A stretch of 37,024 bases of DNA from Candidatus Berkelbacteria bacterium (GCA_016198415.1 JACQIO010000024.1:1-37024); one strand, 5' to 3'; shown: positions 26,802 through 35,342, numbered from the stretch's first letter. Made by a program: numbers and translations. Notes: a model not told the origin generated them from the sequence alone.

Positions 26802-27199
26802 CGGCCTACGCCGCCGATCTGGCGGCAGCGCTACGGCCAGGAGACGTGGTCACGCTCTCCGGGCCGCTTGGGGTTGGAAAAACGGCCTTGGTCAAGGCAC
26901 TCGCCCGCTCGCTCGGCATCACGGACGAGGTCATTTCACCCACCTTCGTCTACCAGCAGACCTACCGGCTGCCAACCGATTCGTCTATTCGGGCGCTGAC
27001 GCACCTTGATCTCTACCGTCTCACGAGTGACGCCGATGTGACTGCGCTCGGTTTGGTCACCGAGGATCCAACGGGCGTCGTCGTGATCGAGTGGCCAGAG
27101 CGGGCCCCCACCCTGGCCTCCCGGGCCACGCTCCAACTGACCTGGACCTTTGCCCCGGACGGATCCCGGGACCTCACGAGTGAGTGGCGGCGTCCATGA
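26753..27199 (+). CDS. tsaE: tRNA threonylcarbamoyladenosine biosynthesis ATPase TsaE
   Basis: SGPLGVGKTALVKALARSLGI, SPTFVYQQTY, LTHLDLYRL, VVVIEWPERA; overlaps the LTD gene by 49 nt. Confidence 0.9.
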   Translation: MAMALSRIRIPSLPALAAYAADLAAALRPGDVVTLSGPLGVGKTALVKALARSLGITDEVISPTFVYQQTYRLPTDSSIRALTHLDLYRLTSDADVTALGLVTEDPTGVVVIEWPERAPTLASRATLQLTWTFAPDGSRDLTSEWRRP

Positions 27200-27531
27200 C
27201 CGTCCTCGTGGCTGGGGGCGATCGAACACAGCTCCGCTGTCTCATCGGCCAGGACGGCTATTGGGTTGAGGCAACCACGCTGCAGCCCGCCCAGGAGCGT
27301 CACGATCTGGCGATCCTGACCGCGTTCCTGGCCGAGCAGTCCCTGACCTGGGCTGATATCGATCAGTTCGGCCTGATCGAGGTCCCCCACAGCCACACGT
27401 CCGTCCGGGTGGTCCGAGCCCTCCTGACCACCGCCGCCTGGTACTCGGGCCACCCACTCGTCAGTCTCCCCAGTCCGGAACTCGCAACGTTGACATCGTC
27501 TGAGATCCAGGCCCAGCTCAAGCAGCCGTGA
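27196..27531 (+). CDS. tsaB: Short TsaB-like protein
   Basis: 111 aa; position after tsaE and HSHTSVRVVRALLTTAAWYSGHPLVSL resembles the TsaB GxxSFTGLRVG...A region; only N-terminal-domain length. Confidence 0.6.
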   Translation: MTVLVAGGDRTQLRCLIGQDGYWVEATTLQPAQERHDLAILTAFLAEQSLTWADIDQFGLIEVPHSHTSVRVVRALLTTAAWYSGHPLVSLPSPELATLTSSEIQAQLKQP

Positions 27532-27571
27532 GTCGCAGACTGGCCATCCACACCAGTCTTCGCTGGCCCGC

Positions 27572-27585
27572 TGTGGTATACTCGA
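27572..27585 (+). promoter_or_regulatory. Putative extended -10 (TGTGGTATACTCGA) upstream of the LCP gene
   Basis: Consensus extended -10 TGnTATACT-like element in the intergenic gap. Confidence 0.55.
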
Positions 27586-27654
27586 GCCACTCATTTCCTC
27601 CTGGTGCAGCGCTCTCGGGCCATCACCAGTCCTTGGATTGAGTCTGGAGCCATC

Positions 27655-29031
27655 ATGACGCATTCATCAGTCCAGCCTGACGCCCCCGAGCACGGGACTC
27701 TTCTCAAGAAGTACCGGCGCTCCCGGCTTGCGACCACTCAACAGGTCTTCCTTGGCCTCGGGGTGGTCATTGTGGTGGGGCTCATCTGGTTTGGGGTCTC
27801 GGCGGTGGCGGCCTTCAACAAGATCAGCGACGCCAGCGATCGCAGCTCGCCGTTTCTCAAGTTTTTTGGGGAAGAGGTCCATCCCGATGCTCTGGCCGGC
27901 GAGGGGGATGGCCGGATCAACATCCTCTTGATTGGTATTGGTGGCGCCGGTCACAAGGGTGGGGCACTCGCCGACACGATCATGGTGGCGAGCATCGATC
28001 CCCAGAACAAACAGCTCGGGCTGCTCTCCCTGCCCCGCGATCTCCGCGTCCCAATTGCCGGGAACGGTCAGGCGAAGATCAACAGCGCTCACTCGTACGG
28101 TGAGCAGCAGGAGACCGGCACCGGCCCGCGCGTCCTCAAGGAGACCGTGACGACGGTTCTCGATCTGCCCATCCACTACTACGTCCGGGTCGACTTCACG
28201 GGCTTTGAGAAGTTCATCGATGCCCTCGGCGGCATCACGATTGATGTCCCCAAGGCGCTCAACGACCCGTTTTACCCCGATGAGGAGCTTGTTGGCTACG
28301 AGCCGTTCTCCATCAAGGCCGGCACCCAGAAGCTGACCGGCGACACCGCACTGCGCTACGCCCGGTCTCGGCAGACCACCTCGGACTTTGATCGCGCCAG
28401 CCGTCAGCAGGCGATCATCCTGGCCGTTCGGGAGCAGGCCCTTTCCCTCAACGTCATCGGCAATCCTCAGAAGATCTCGACCATCCTGGGCATCGTTGGG
28501 GACCACGTGAAGATGGACCTTTCGGCGAAGGAGCTGGAGCGGCTCTTCCTCATCCTTCGTGATCTTCAGGCCGATGCGATCAGCTCTGTGGTCCTCGATA
28601 ACGCGGCCGATGGACCCCTCAAGACCGTCAACGAGGGTGGCTACTACCTCGTACCCAAGTCCGGCAACTTTAGCGACGTCCAACGGATTGCTCACGCCAT
28701 CTTCACGGACCCCTACATCCGGCGGGAGGCGGCCGGGATTGAGATCTTGAATGGCACCGGCGAGGCCGGGGCAGCGCGGGAACTCGAGCTTGACCTCAAG
28801 AGCCGGGGCTACACCGTCCTCGGCATTGATACCACGGACACCGTCGCCAAGACGCGCTTGGAGAGCTACACCACCGATGCGGCGTTCACGCTCCGTCTCC
28901 TCTCCGAGCGGCTCAACGTGACGGCTACGTCGGCCCCGCGGCCACCTGAGGCGGCCGAGGGTGCTAAGATCCGTATCATGCTCGGTACCGACTACGAGCC
29001 AGCGGTCCTGACCGATGACCAGACTCCTTGA
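27655..29031 (+). CDS. LytR-CpsA-Psr (LCP) family protein with LytR_C domain
   Basis: INILLIGIGGAGHKGGALADTIMVASIDPQNKQLGLLSLPRDLRV, YVRVDFTGFEKFIDALGGITIDVPKA, LRYARSRQTTSDFDRASRQQ; C-terminal IEILNGTGEAGAARELELDLKSRGYTV. Confidence 0.9.
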   Translation: MTHSSVQPDAPEHGTLLKKYRRSRLATTQQVFLGLGVVIVVGLIWFGVSAVAAFNKISDASDRSSPFLKFFGEEVHPDALAGEGDGRINILLIGIGGAGHKGGALADTIMVASIDPQNKQLGLLSLPRDLRVPIAGNGQAKINSAHSYGEQQETGTGPRVLKETVTTVLDLPIHYYVRVDFTGFEKFIDALGGITIDVPKALNDPFYPDEELVGYEPFSIKAGTQKLTGDTALRYARSRQTTSDFDRASRQQAIILAVREQALSLNVIGNPQKISTILGIVGDHVKMDLSAKELERLFLILRDLQADAISSVVLDNAADGPLKTVNEGGYYLVPKSGNFSDVQRIAHAIFTDPYIRREAAGIEILNGTGEAGAARELELDLKSRGYTVLGIDTTDTVAKTRLESYTTDAAFTLRLLSERLNVTATSAPRPPEAAEGAKIRIMLGTDYEPAVLTDDQTP

Positions 29032-29578
29032 TCACTGGCTCGATCATCCCCTGGCCGGACCGAGTCTCCTTGGCCTGGGGGCGGTGGCGTTGCCGGTGCT
29101 CGCGCCCAGCTCAGAACTGTTCTGGGTGATTGGGATCCTGGGACTTGGCTACGCACTCTGGTCTGCCCGCGGCCAGAGCCGGTGGCACGCGGCCGCGCCC
29201 GCCATCTTCATCTGGGCCCTCCTGGCGCTGGAGCTACGGTTCCTGGGCGTCTTGCCTGGTGCGGTCTCCACCCTCCTCTTTTACTGCGTCAGCTTCCTGG
29301 TGATGGCTTGGCTCGTGCCGCTCACGGGCCTGCGTCGGCACGTCATTGGTCATGTCCTGGCACTGGGCCTCGTGGAACTGCTCCTCGTCCTCTTCTTCTG
29401 GCCCATCAACTTCCCCTCCCGCGCCCTCGTCCTGACCCTCGCAGCAGTCCTCGGTGCCGAGCTCATCTTTTTCTCTGAGACAAACTCCCTCTCGTGGCGG
29501 GCCTTCGCTCCCTCGCTCGGGTTCACCGCCGTCGCCATCGGGGCGATCGTCGGCACGGCCGACTGGTTTGGGTTCTAG
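29015..29578 (+). CDS. Multi-TM membrane protein of unknown function
   Basis: 187 aa, several hydrophobic helices; overlaps the LCP gene end by 17 nt. Confidence 0.65.
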   Translation: MTRLLDHWLDHPLAGPSLLGLGAVALPVLAPSSELFWVIGILGLGYALWSARGQSRWHAAAPAIFIWALLALELRFLGVLPGAVSTLLFYCVSFLVMAWLVPLTGLRRHVIGHVLALGLVELLLVLFFWPINFPSRALVLTLAAVLGAELIFFSETNSLSWRAFAPSLGFTAVAIGAIVGTADWFGF

Positions 29579-29580
29579 TC

Positions 29581-30504
29581 ATGGACACCCCCCGCCAGGC
29601 GTTCAACGCCACTGATTTTCCCAAGTGGCTCCCGTGGACCATTGCCGGGCTCCTCTTCCTTTACCTACTCTCAGCTGCCATCGCGAGCGCACTTCTCTTG
29701 CGTGGGAATGATGCCAGTCAGGTTCGGGCGCTCGCCCGGTGGTTGCCGGTTCCGGTCGCTCGGGTGGATGGCCAGCTGATCTGGGCGCGCGAGTACCTGG
29801 ACTACCGGGCCTTCATCGAGACCTTCATTGCCCGCTCCAACCAGGCCGAGGAGGCGATCGACACCGGCGTGCCGGTTGGCCAGCAGGTCATTAATCTCCT
29901 GGTCGCCAATAAGACCGTCCAACGGGCGGGCAAGGAGGAGGGGATCACCGTCACCGAGGCTGAGGTCAACGGTGCCTTCGATGACATCTTGGTGGCCCAG
30001 GGTGGGGATGCGCCCCGCCAGGTCAGTGAGGAAGAGCTAAACACCATCCTTGAGGAGCTCTACGGCTCCACCCAAGACCAGCTTCGGGATCTCATCCGCG
30101 TTCGGCTGATCGAGGAGAAGATCAAGGGCGAGCTCATCGAGCAGGTCCACTTCCGCCACATTCTGGTTCGAGACGAGGGGCGGGCGAATGACGTTCTCGA
30201 GCGGCTCAAGGCTGGCCAAGTCTTTGAGGAGCTCGCCAAGGAGTTCTCCGAACACCTGGAGAGCCGAGATCTCGGGGGTGAGATGGGTTTTGTCTCCCGC
30301 GGCGGCCAGTCCCAGGTCATCGAGCAGGCGCTCTTTACCAATCCGGTCGGTCTCGTCCAGTCACCGGTCCAGAGCGACTTTGGCTTCCACCTCATCGAGA
30401 TCCTCGAGAAGAAGGGCCACATCCAGCAGTCCTTCGACGCCTGGCTGACTGATGCCGAGGCCCGCTACCGGGCCAACGTCTACCTCCGTCTGCCCGCCGC
30501 CTAG
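29581..30504 (+). CDS. Membrane-anchored parvulin-type peptidylprolyl isomerase (SurA/PrsA-like)
   Basis: N-terminal TM, SurA_N-like region, rotamase core VHFRHILVRDEGRANDVLERLKAGQVFEELAKEFSE...GGEMGFVSRG...FGFHLIEIL. Confidence 0.87.
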   Translation: MDTPRQAFNATDFPKWLPWTIAGLLFLYLLSAAIASALLLRGNDASQVRALARWLPVPVARVDGQLIWAREYLDYRAFIETFIARSNQAEEAIDTGVPVGQQVINLLVANKTVQRAGKEEGITVTEAEVNGAFDDILVAQGGDAPRQVSEEELNTILEELYGSTQDQLRDLIRVRLIEEKIKGELIEQVHFRHILVRDEGRANDVLERLKAGQVFEELAKEFSEHLESRDLGGEMGFVSRGGQSQVIEQALFTNPVGLVQSPVQSDFGFHLIEILEKKGHIQQSFDAWLTDAEARYRANVYLRLPAA

Positions 30505-30522
30505 TCGGGTCGTGGGATAGTG

Positions 30523-30550
30523 AACAGGCCCGCCTCTCGGCGGACCTGTT
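30523..30550. terminator. Bidirectional terminator-like hairpin between convergent genes
   Basis: AACAGGCCCGCC-TCTC-GGCGGACCTGTT, one mismatch. Confidence 0.65.
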
Positions 30551-30608
30551 GATGGGCCCCTGCTCACCTACGCGATCCGGATGCTGGTCAGCTTCATCGT
30601 TCCTCCTC

Positions 30609-31481
30609 TCAGCCGCCGCAGTGGACGCGCTTCTGCTCGTTGTAGTAGGCCCAGCACATCGGACAGACGATGTCGTGCTGGCCCGCTCGCTCGGCCCGGA
30701 CCATGTGGTTGAGGGCGCGCGCCTGGGCCTGCAGGCCCTCCTGATCCCGCAGACCCTCTTCGAAGAACCGGTCGATGTCCTCCCGCGCGGCCTGGCACTC
30801 CTCAGAGAGGTTCTCCTCGTTCCCCGTGATTCCGGCCATGAGCTCGCCCCGGACCAGCGCCGGGAGGAAGAGGTAGCTCGTTGCCTGGAGGAGCTGGACG
30901 CTCAGCCGGGAGTTGGGGTGGATGTCCTCCCGCGGGACTCCTACCACCCGGAAGCGGAAGGCGTGGTCGAAGAGGCCGCCGACGTTCCGCTGGTAGAGGA
31001 GGTGGGCAAGCACCCAACCCTTCGGCCAGCGGGCGCGGTCGGTAAAGACGACCACCGTCTTTGGGTCGAACGGGCTGGACGCCAGTGCCAGCTTCAGCCC
31101 CCGAGCCAGGTTCTGGGTGGTGTTCCGAGACGACCCCTCGAGCTCGATGGCCACGTACCGAGCGTGGGTAGGGTCGAGCAGGTCGAGGAACGCCTCGAGG
31201 GGGCCCCGACAGCTGAGGGCCTCAGAGACGGGGAACGCTGGGTTGGTGCTTCCGCCGCAAAGCACGACGTACCGGATGCGCCGGCGGATGATCTCCTGGG
31301 CCACGCCCAGGAGGTAGGCCCGGTACCCCCGCATCTCGGTGATCGTCCGGTGCTGATCGGCAAAGACGCCGTAGCAGCAGACAATAGCGACGGCGTCACG
31401 GCCGTCAACCGGGCGGGTGAGCCACTTCCAGGCCGCCAGCGCTCCCAGCGCCGCGGCCACGTACAGCAAGTAAAGGGACAT
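30609..31481 (-). CDS. DUF218/YdcF-like protein with C-terminal cysteine cluster
   Basis: N-terminal TM; RYVVLCGGSTNPAFPVSEAL...ARYVAIELEGSSRNTTQNLARGLKLA; C-terminus CPMCWAYYNEQKRVHCGG; SD aagggaggatc. Confidence 0.65.
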   Translation of the reverse strand: MSLYLLYVAAALGALAAWKWLTRPVDGRDAVAIVCCYGVFADQHRTITEMRGYRAYLLGVAQEIIRRRIRYVVLCGGSTNPAFPVSEALSCRGPLEAFLDLLDPTHARYVAIELEGSSRNTTQNLARGLKLALASSPFDPKTVVVFTDRARWPKGWVLAHLLYQRNVGGLFDHAFRFRVVGVPREDIHPNSRLSVQLLQATSYLFLPALVRGELMAGITGNEENLSEECQAAREDIDRFFEEGLRDQEGLQAQARALNHMVRAERAGQHDIVCPMCWAYYNEQKRVHCGG

Positions 31482-31537
31482 GGGTCATGATCCTCCCTTC
31501 AGAAGTCTCGTCAGCCAGACCCGCGGCTGAACGCCGG

Positions 31538-31561
31538 ATCGTACCAGGTTCCGAACCTGGT
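31538..31561 (-). promoter_or_regulatory. Putative promoter/operator of the DUF218-like gene
   Basis: Perfect 9+1+9 palindrome ACCAGGTTC-C-GAACCTGGT (31543-31561) abutting a minus-strand extended -10 TGGTACGAT. Confidence 0.45.
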
Positions 31562-31564
31562 TGT

Positions 31565-31605
31565 CAATCCTCGACTGACATTCCTGGAATGTGGGTCGAG
31601 GATTG
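31565..31605. terminator. Long hairpin CAATCCTCGAC-TG-ACATTC-CTG-GAATGT-GG-GTCGAGGATTG
   Basis: 11-bp plus 6-bp stems with a 2x2 internal loop, read directly; intergenic. Confidence 0.5.
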
Positions 31606-31662
31606 TTGCTGTGCCCGCCGTCTCACCCCAGTATGTCTCGAGTGAGGCAGATCCTTCGTCTC

Positions 31663-31722
31663 CACATCCGGTCCTACACACCGGGAGTGTGTGACCGGGA
31701 GTGTGTGACCGGATGTGTTAGA
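31663..31722 (-). terminator. Hairpin abutting the M23 stop codon, with a tandemly duplicated 14-nt arm
   Basis: CACATCCGGTC (31663-31673) pairs with GACCGGATGTG (31707-31717); CCGGGAGTGTGTGA is repeated at 31681-31694 and 31695-31708. Confidence 0.55.
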
Positions 31723-32857
31723 AGAGTGCTCTTGGATCGAGCCAAGCCTCGAGCTCGGCCTCGGTGGATACGTAGCCGCGGAGATTGGGATCGCTCCCTT
31801 TGTAAACGCCCAGGTGGAGGTGCTTACGTTCGCCGTCGGTTTCGGTGGTCCCGCCCTCGCCCAAGTGGCCAATTCGTTCGTTCTGCTCAACTGTCGAGCC
31901 GACCGCAGGCAGGCTGGTGGGGTCTAAGTGGCCGTAGACCACCTGGTAGGTGGTGCCATTGATCACCTGCTCAATCACCACCACGCCACCGTACCCGTCA
32001 GCGGTGCGGGCAATCCGAACCGTTCCAGCGGCGATCGATCGGACCTCAACGTCGCCACTGACATCGTCGAACTCGGCATCGGCGCCGGTGTGGTAGCCAC
32101 TGAAGCGCTCGGGCAAGACCGGTGAGCTGTCTGGAGAGATTTTGATCCCAAACGGCTTCTTGGTAATTCGTTCGGCAAAACTGTCTACTGGTTCGACGAC
32201 CGCTGATTGTGTCGGCGGCACATCGATGACACGCAGCGTTTCCAGGACGTGGTCGTAGACGCCTTGGTCAAGGTCTGGTCGCTTGGCGATGACATAGAAG
32301 ATAGAAGGGCTGTCGTCGCTGACCCGCACGTCGGTCACGTTGTGTCGAGTCCGTCGCCAGCTTGGTTGGTTGGTGAAGGTATCGACCTTCTCAGCCACCC
32401 TCGGATTCTTCTCAATCTCGTAACGAACGGCAGGACGACCGTCGACCATCGTCTCTGTGCGACTCAGAATTGTGACTGAGGTGAGTGTGAGGAACTGGGT
32501 GGCGGTGAAGAATCGAATAAAGATCTGGGACCGTTCGAGGTTGGAGTCCGCTCCGGCGGCCGGATCAAAGAGGTTGATGGCCTCGGTATTCGCCACCCAC
32601 TCTGCCTCCCATCCACCCGGCACCTCGGCGCTCAACTGGAACGCGCTGCCAACACCCTCGATCCGTGCTGCATAGAAGCGCGTGAAGGACGGCCCGGCTG
32701 AGTCCGGAGTTGTCTCCTCCTGGGTCGACTCAGTCTGCCCGAGCTCGGCTGGGGGTTCTGTTGGCGGCGGCTGGTCGAGCCGATCCCGTTGCCACCAGGC
32801 CAGTGCCACAACCAGAATGAGGAGCGCCAGGCTGCCAAGGATGCGGAATGAGATCAT
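31718..32857 (-). CDS. Membrane-anchored M23 peptidase family protein
   Basis: N-terminal TM; YHTGADAEF and KHLHLGVYKG match HxxxD and HxH M23 motifs; ATGA overlap with the upstream ATP-grasp gene. Confidence 0.82.
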   Translation of the reverse strand: MISFRILGSLALLILVVALAWWQRDRLDQPPPTEPPAELGQTESTQEETTPDSAGPSFTRFYAARIEGVGSAFQLSAEVPGGWEAEWVANTEAINLFDPAAGADSNLERSQIFIRFFTATQFLTLTSVTILSRTETMVDGRPAVRYEIEKNPRVAEKVDTFTNQPSWRRTRHNVTDVRVSDDSPSIFYVIAKRPDLDQGVYDHVLETLRVIDVPPTQSAVVEPVDSFAERITKKPFGIKISPDSSPVLPERFSGYHTGADAEFDDVSGDVEVRSIAAGTVRIARTADGYGGVVVIEQVINGTTYQVVYGHLDPTSLPAVGSTVEQNERIGHLGEGGTTETDGERKHLHLGVYKGSDPNLRGYVSTEAELEAWLDPRALF

Positions 32858-33828
32858 GATCCTCCAGTCCCTCCGTGCGTTCGCTCGCGAATGCACGTGA
32901 GGTGCTCAAGGAGATTCTGGATGAAGACTGGCCGCCAGGCAAACTCTGGCCGAGGGAAGGCGGTGTGACCGTTGAGTTCAATCAACTTGGGACCGTGAGG
33001 AGTGTAGGCAATGTCTAGGCTGTAGAGGGGCCAGGGAAAGCGACTCAGTATACGAGCGTGAACTGTACGATAGAAGGAGAGAATGTCGCTGGGGAGCTTC
33101 TTGAGCTCGACCTCGCTGACCGAGGCGCCCCGGTGGGTGTTCGCCACCAGGCTTCCCGGCGCTGGCGTTCGGACGTGAATGAGCGAAATCTCGTTGTTGA
33201 TGGTGATGATCCGTAGATCGTGGGTGCTCTCCGTAATGCCCGGAATCCCGGCACTCGTATCCAGAAACTCTTGAACGATTAGGCCGCCTCTAAGGAGGCG
33301 GTCAATGTCGGGGAGTGAGTTGGCCTCGACCTTCTCAGTAATCGAGACGTCGATGCCGCTCAGGCCCGCATCCGGCTTGAGGACCACCCGGTTGCCTGGG
33401 AGCATATCAAGGGCTCGCGCAAGGCCCGATTGGTCTTCCACGTAGAACGTGGCCGGTGAGACGTCGGGCAAGTAGTCGTACGTGACGCTCTTCTGGCGGC
33501 AGAACCACTTGAAGGTGGGAGAGTTGGTGATGACGGCTGGGCCAGGATCAAAGCCGGGCCGCGGGACGTTGTTGTAGTTGTAGATGACGTCTGCCGTCAC
33601 CGTCTCGTTTGCTGGTGCAAGGGTATGACTGGTTGGCTGGTAGCGAGAGATGTTCCGGAACTGACCGTTCCCTCCGTAGGTCTCGTGGCCGCAGGCAATG
33701 AAGAGATCGGACGTTTGGTGGAGGCGCGTGAAGATCTCGCGGTAACAGACTCGCTTCACCCCCGTCATCTTCTCCGGGATGATCGTGGCATCACTCATCC
33801 AACAGACGATGGCCTGACCATTCATCAT
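32854..33828 (-). CDS. ATP-grasp family protein (RimK/GshB/YheCD-like ligase), substrate unknown
   Basis: RVVLKPDAGLSGIDVSI, GLIVQEFLDTSAG, HDLRIITINNEISLIHVRTPAPGSLVANTHRGASVS, PKLIELNGHTAF. Confidence 0.75.
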   Translation of the reverse strand: MMNGQAIVCWMSDATIIPEKMTGVKRVCYREIFTRLHQTSDLFIACGHETYGGNGQFRNISRYQPTSHTLAPANETVTADVIYNYNNVPRPGFDPGPAVITNSPTFKWFCRQKSVTYDYLPDVSPATFYVEDQSGLARALDMLPGNRVVLKPDAGLSGIDVSITEKVEANSLPDIDRLLRGGLIVQEFLDTSAGIPGITESTHDLRIITINNEISLIHVRTPAPGSLVANTHRGASVSEVELKKLPSDILSFYRTVHARILSRFPWPLYSLDIAYTPHGPKLIELNGHTAFPRPEFAWRPVFIQNLLEHLTCIRERTHGGTGGS

Positions 33829-33942
33829 AGTTCGCGCATTCTATCCCAATCCAGGAGTCACCTCTAGTCATCTCATTGACGCAATGGCTTCGCTATGGTT
33901 CACTGACCTGTTCCGACTCTGACGAAAGGGGTTTTACAAATC

Positions 33943-34410
33943 ATGAAGAAGTTCGGAACGAGCCGCTGGCTGCTGGGCAGCCTGCTGCTCATGGTGCTGG
34001 CGTTGCCGGCGCTCGCTCAGGGGGGAGGTAGTCCGTGGGAAGGCTGCCTCAACGCGGCCCGCTGGGCTAAGATCGAGGTCCCGCTCGATGCCAACGAGGA
34101 TCGGCTCCCGTATCACTACCTCGTCCTCCCGGCAGAGTACGAGGGCGACATCATGCGGGAGGGAGCCGTCTACATCCTGACGATGCCGGGGCGTGAGCCG
34201 ATCAACCTCACGCTCTCGAACAACTTCAGGAGGCACGGCCCTACGCTGCGGGCGCAGATCCCCACCCTGTCCGACCGTGGACCGGTGTACCTCAAGGTAC
34301 TCGGAGGCACGAGCCACCTGGGCTGGACGAAGTTCCGGCTCATGGAGGTCTACCGCTCCCGGGAGCCGGCCATCCACGATCTCCGGTTCGTGGAGGAGGA
34401 GAGCGGCTAG
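33943..34410 (+). CDS. Small secreted protein of unknown function
   Basis: Signal peptide MKKFGTSRWLLGSLLLMVLALPALA-Q; SD-like aaagggg; 155 aa, no family recognised. Confidence 0.65.
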   Translation: MKKFGTSRWLLGSLLLMVLALPALAQGGGSPWEGCLNAARWAKIEVPLDANEDRLPYHYLVLPAEYEGDIMREGAVYILTMPGREPINLTLSNNFRRHGPTLRAQIPTLSDRGPVYLKVLGGTSHLGWTKFRLMEVYRSREPAIHDLRFVEEESG

Positions 34411-34432
34411 GGGGCCGCCCGGAGGGTACAGA

Positions 34433-34462
34433 GAGAGCCTGGTGGTTCGCCACCAGGCTCTC
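34433..34462. terminator. Bidirectional terminator hairpin with TTCG tetraloop
   Basis: GAGAGCCTGGTGG-TTCG-CCACCAGGCTCTC, perfect 13-bp stem between convergent genes. Confidence 0.8.
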
Positions 34463-34478
34463 CGCATGTCTTCCCTCC

Positions 34479-35342
34479 CTACTCCTCCTGCGGCAGGAAG
34501 CGCGGGGCGCTGACCGTCAGCGCCAGTAGCTCCTCGTTGGAGAGCCCGTACCGCTTCCTGGGGATCGGTCGCCAGTCGAGCGTCGCCCGCGCCGGATCCC
34601 AGGGGCAGGCCCAGCCGGCCCATTCGTAGCGATCTCGCAGATCGCGCGGATCCTCGGGGTTCACCTGGGAGAACACGACCACCTGGCAGTTGTCCAGATG
34701 GGCATTGTCGCCCGGGTCGTCGTGCCAGGCCGCCCACTCGGCGTCCGTCAGCTGGCCGAGGAGCTTCAGGAACGTGGCCATGGTGTCCCCATGGGAAACC
34801 AGGATCACATCCTGGCCCGAGTGCTGGCGGGCCAGGGTATCCAAGACCAAGGAACTCCGTTCCAGTTGCCTGATCTTGGACTCGCCGCCTGGTGGCGTCC
34901 AGTAGACGCCATCGCGCCTCTTCTGGTCTGCCAGGCCCGGGAATATCCGATCCCGCTCCTCGAGCGTCAGGGCGTCGATCTCGCCCCAGTCCCGCTCACG
35001 GAGCCAGGTGCGTTCCCGCCACCTCGCGTTCGGGAGAGCCAGTAGGCCAGCCGTCTGCATCGCCCGGATGTAGGGCGAATGGTAGTGGGCGTGGAGGCGG
35101 TACGGCAGCGTCTCGCGAATCCAGGCACCGGTAACCTGGGCCTGCCACTCACCACGCGGCGTGAGCCGGAGCTTGGAGCTGTGGGTGCTCCGGTAGGCCC
35201 GAGTGAAGGAGCTGAAGTCGCCTCCCTTGGCCAGCCGGATAATCTTATTCTGCTCGCTCTCGCCGTGGCGGACGAGCACCAGGACGCGCGGGAGTGTCCG
35301 CGCCTTCCTGCGCCGCAGCGTTCGTTTCCTGAAAGGCACCAT
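34479..35342 (-). CDS. Histidine phosphatase (phosphoglycerate mutase-like) family protein
   Basis: VLVLVRHGESEQNK and DVILVSHGDTMATFLK; exact start uncertain (35342 or 35372). Confidence 0.87.
   Translation of the reverse strand: MVPFRKRTLRRRKARTLPRVLVLVRHGESEQNKIIRLAKGGDFSSFTRAYRSTHSSKLRLTPRGEWQAQVTGAWIRETLPYRLHAHYHSPYIRAMQTAGLLALPNARWRERTWLRERDWGEIDALTLEERDRIFPGLADQKRRDGVYWTPPGGESKIRQLERSSLVLDTLARQHSGQDVILVSHGDTMATFLKLLGQLTDAEWAAWHDDPGDNAHLDNCQVVVFSQVNPEDPRDLRDRYEWAGWACPWDPARATLDWRPIPRKRYGLSNEELLALTVSAPRFLPQEE

Noticed and set aside
27667-28695. 342-aa minus-strand ORF opposite the LCP gene
   Set aside because: Antisense shadow of a well-supported LCP coding region; no domain signature.
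30549-31490. 313-aa plus-strand ORF opposite the DUF218-like gene
   Set aside because: The minus strand has an SD, TM helix and family motifs; the plus ORF looks like a shadow frame.
31663-31722. CRISPR-like tandem repeat
   Set aside because: Only two 14-nt units with no spacers; explained as hairpin-arm duplication.
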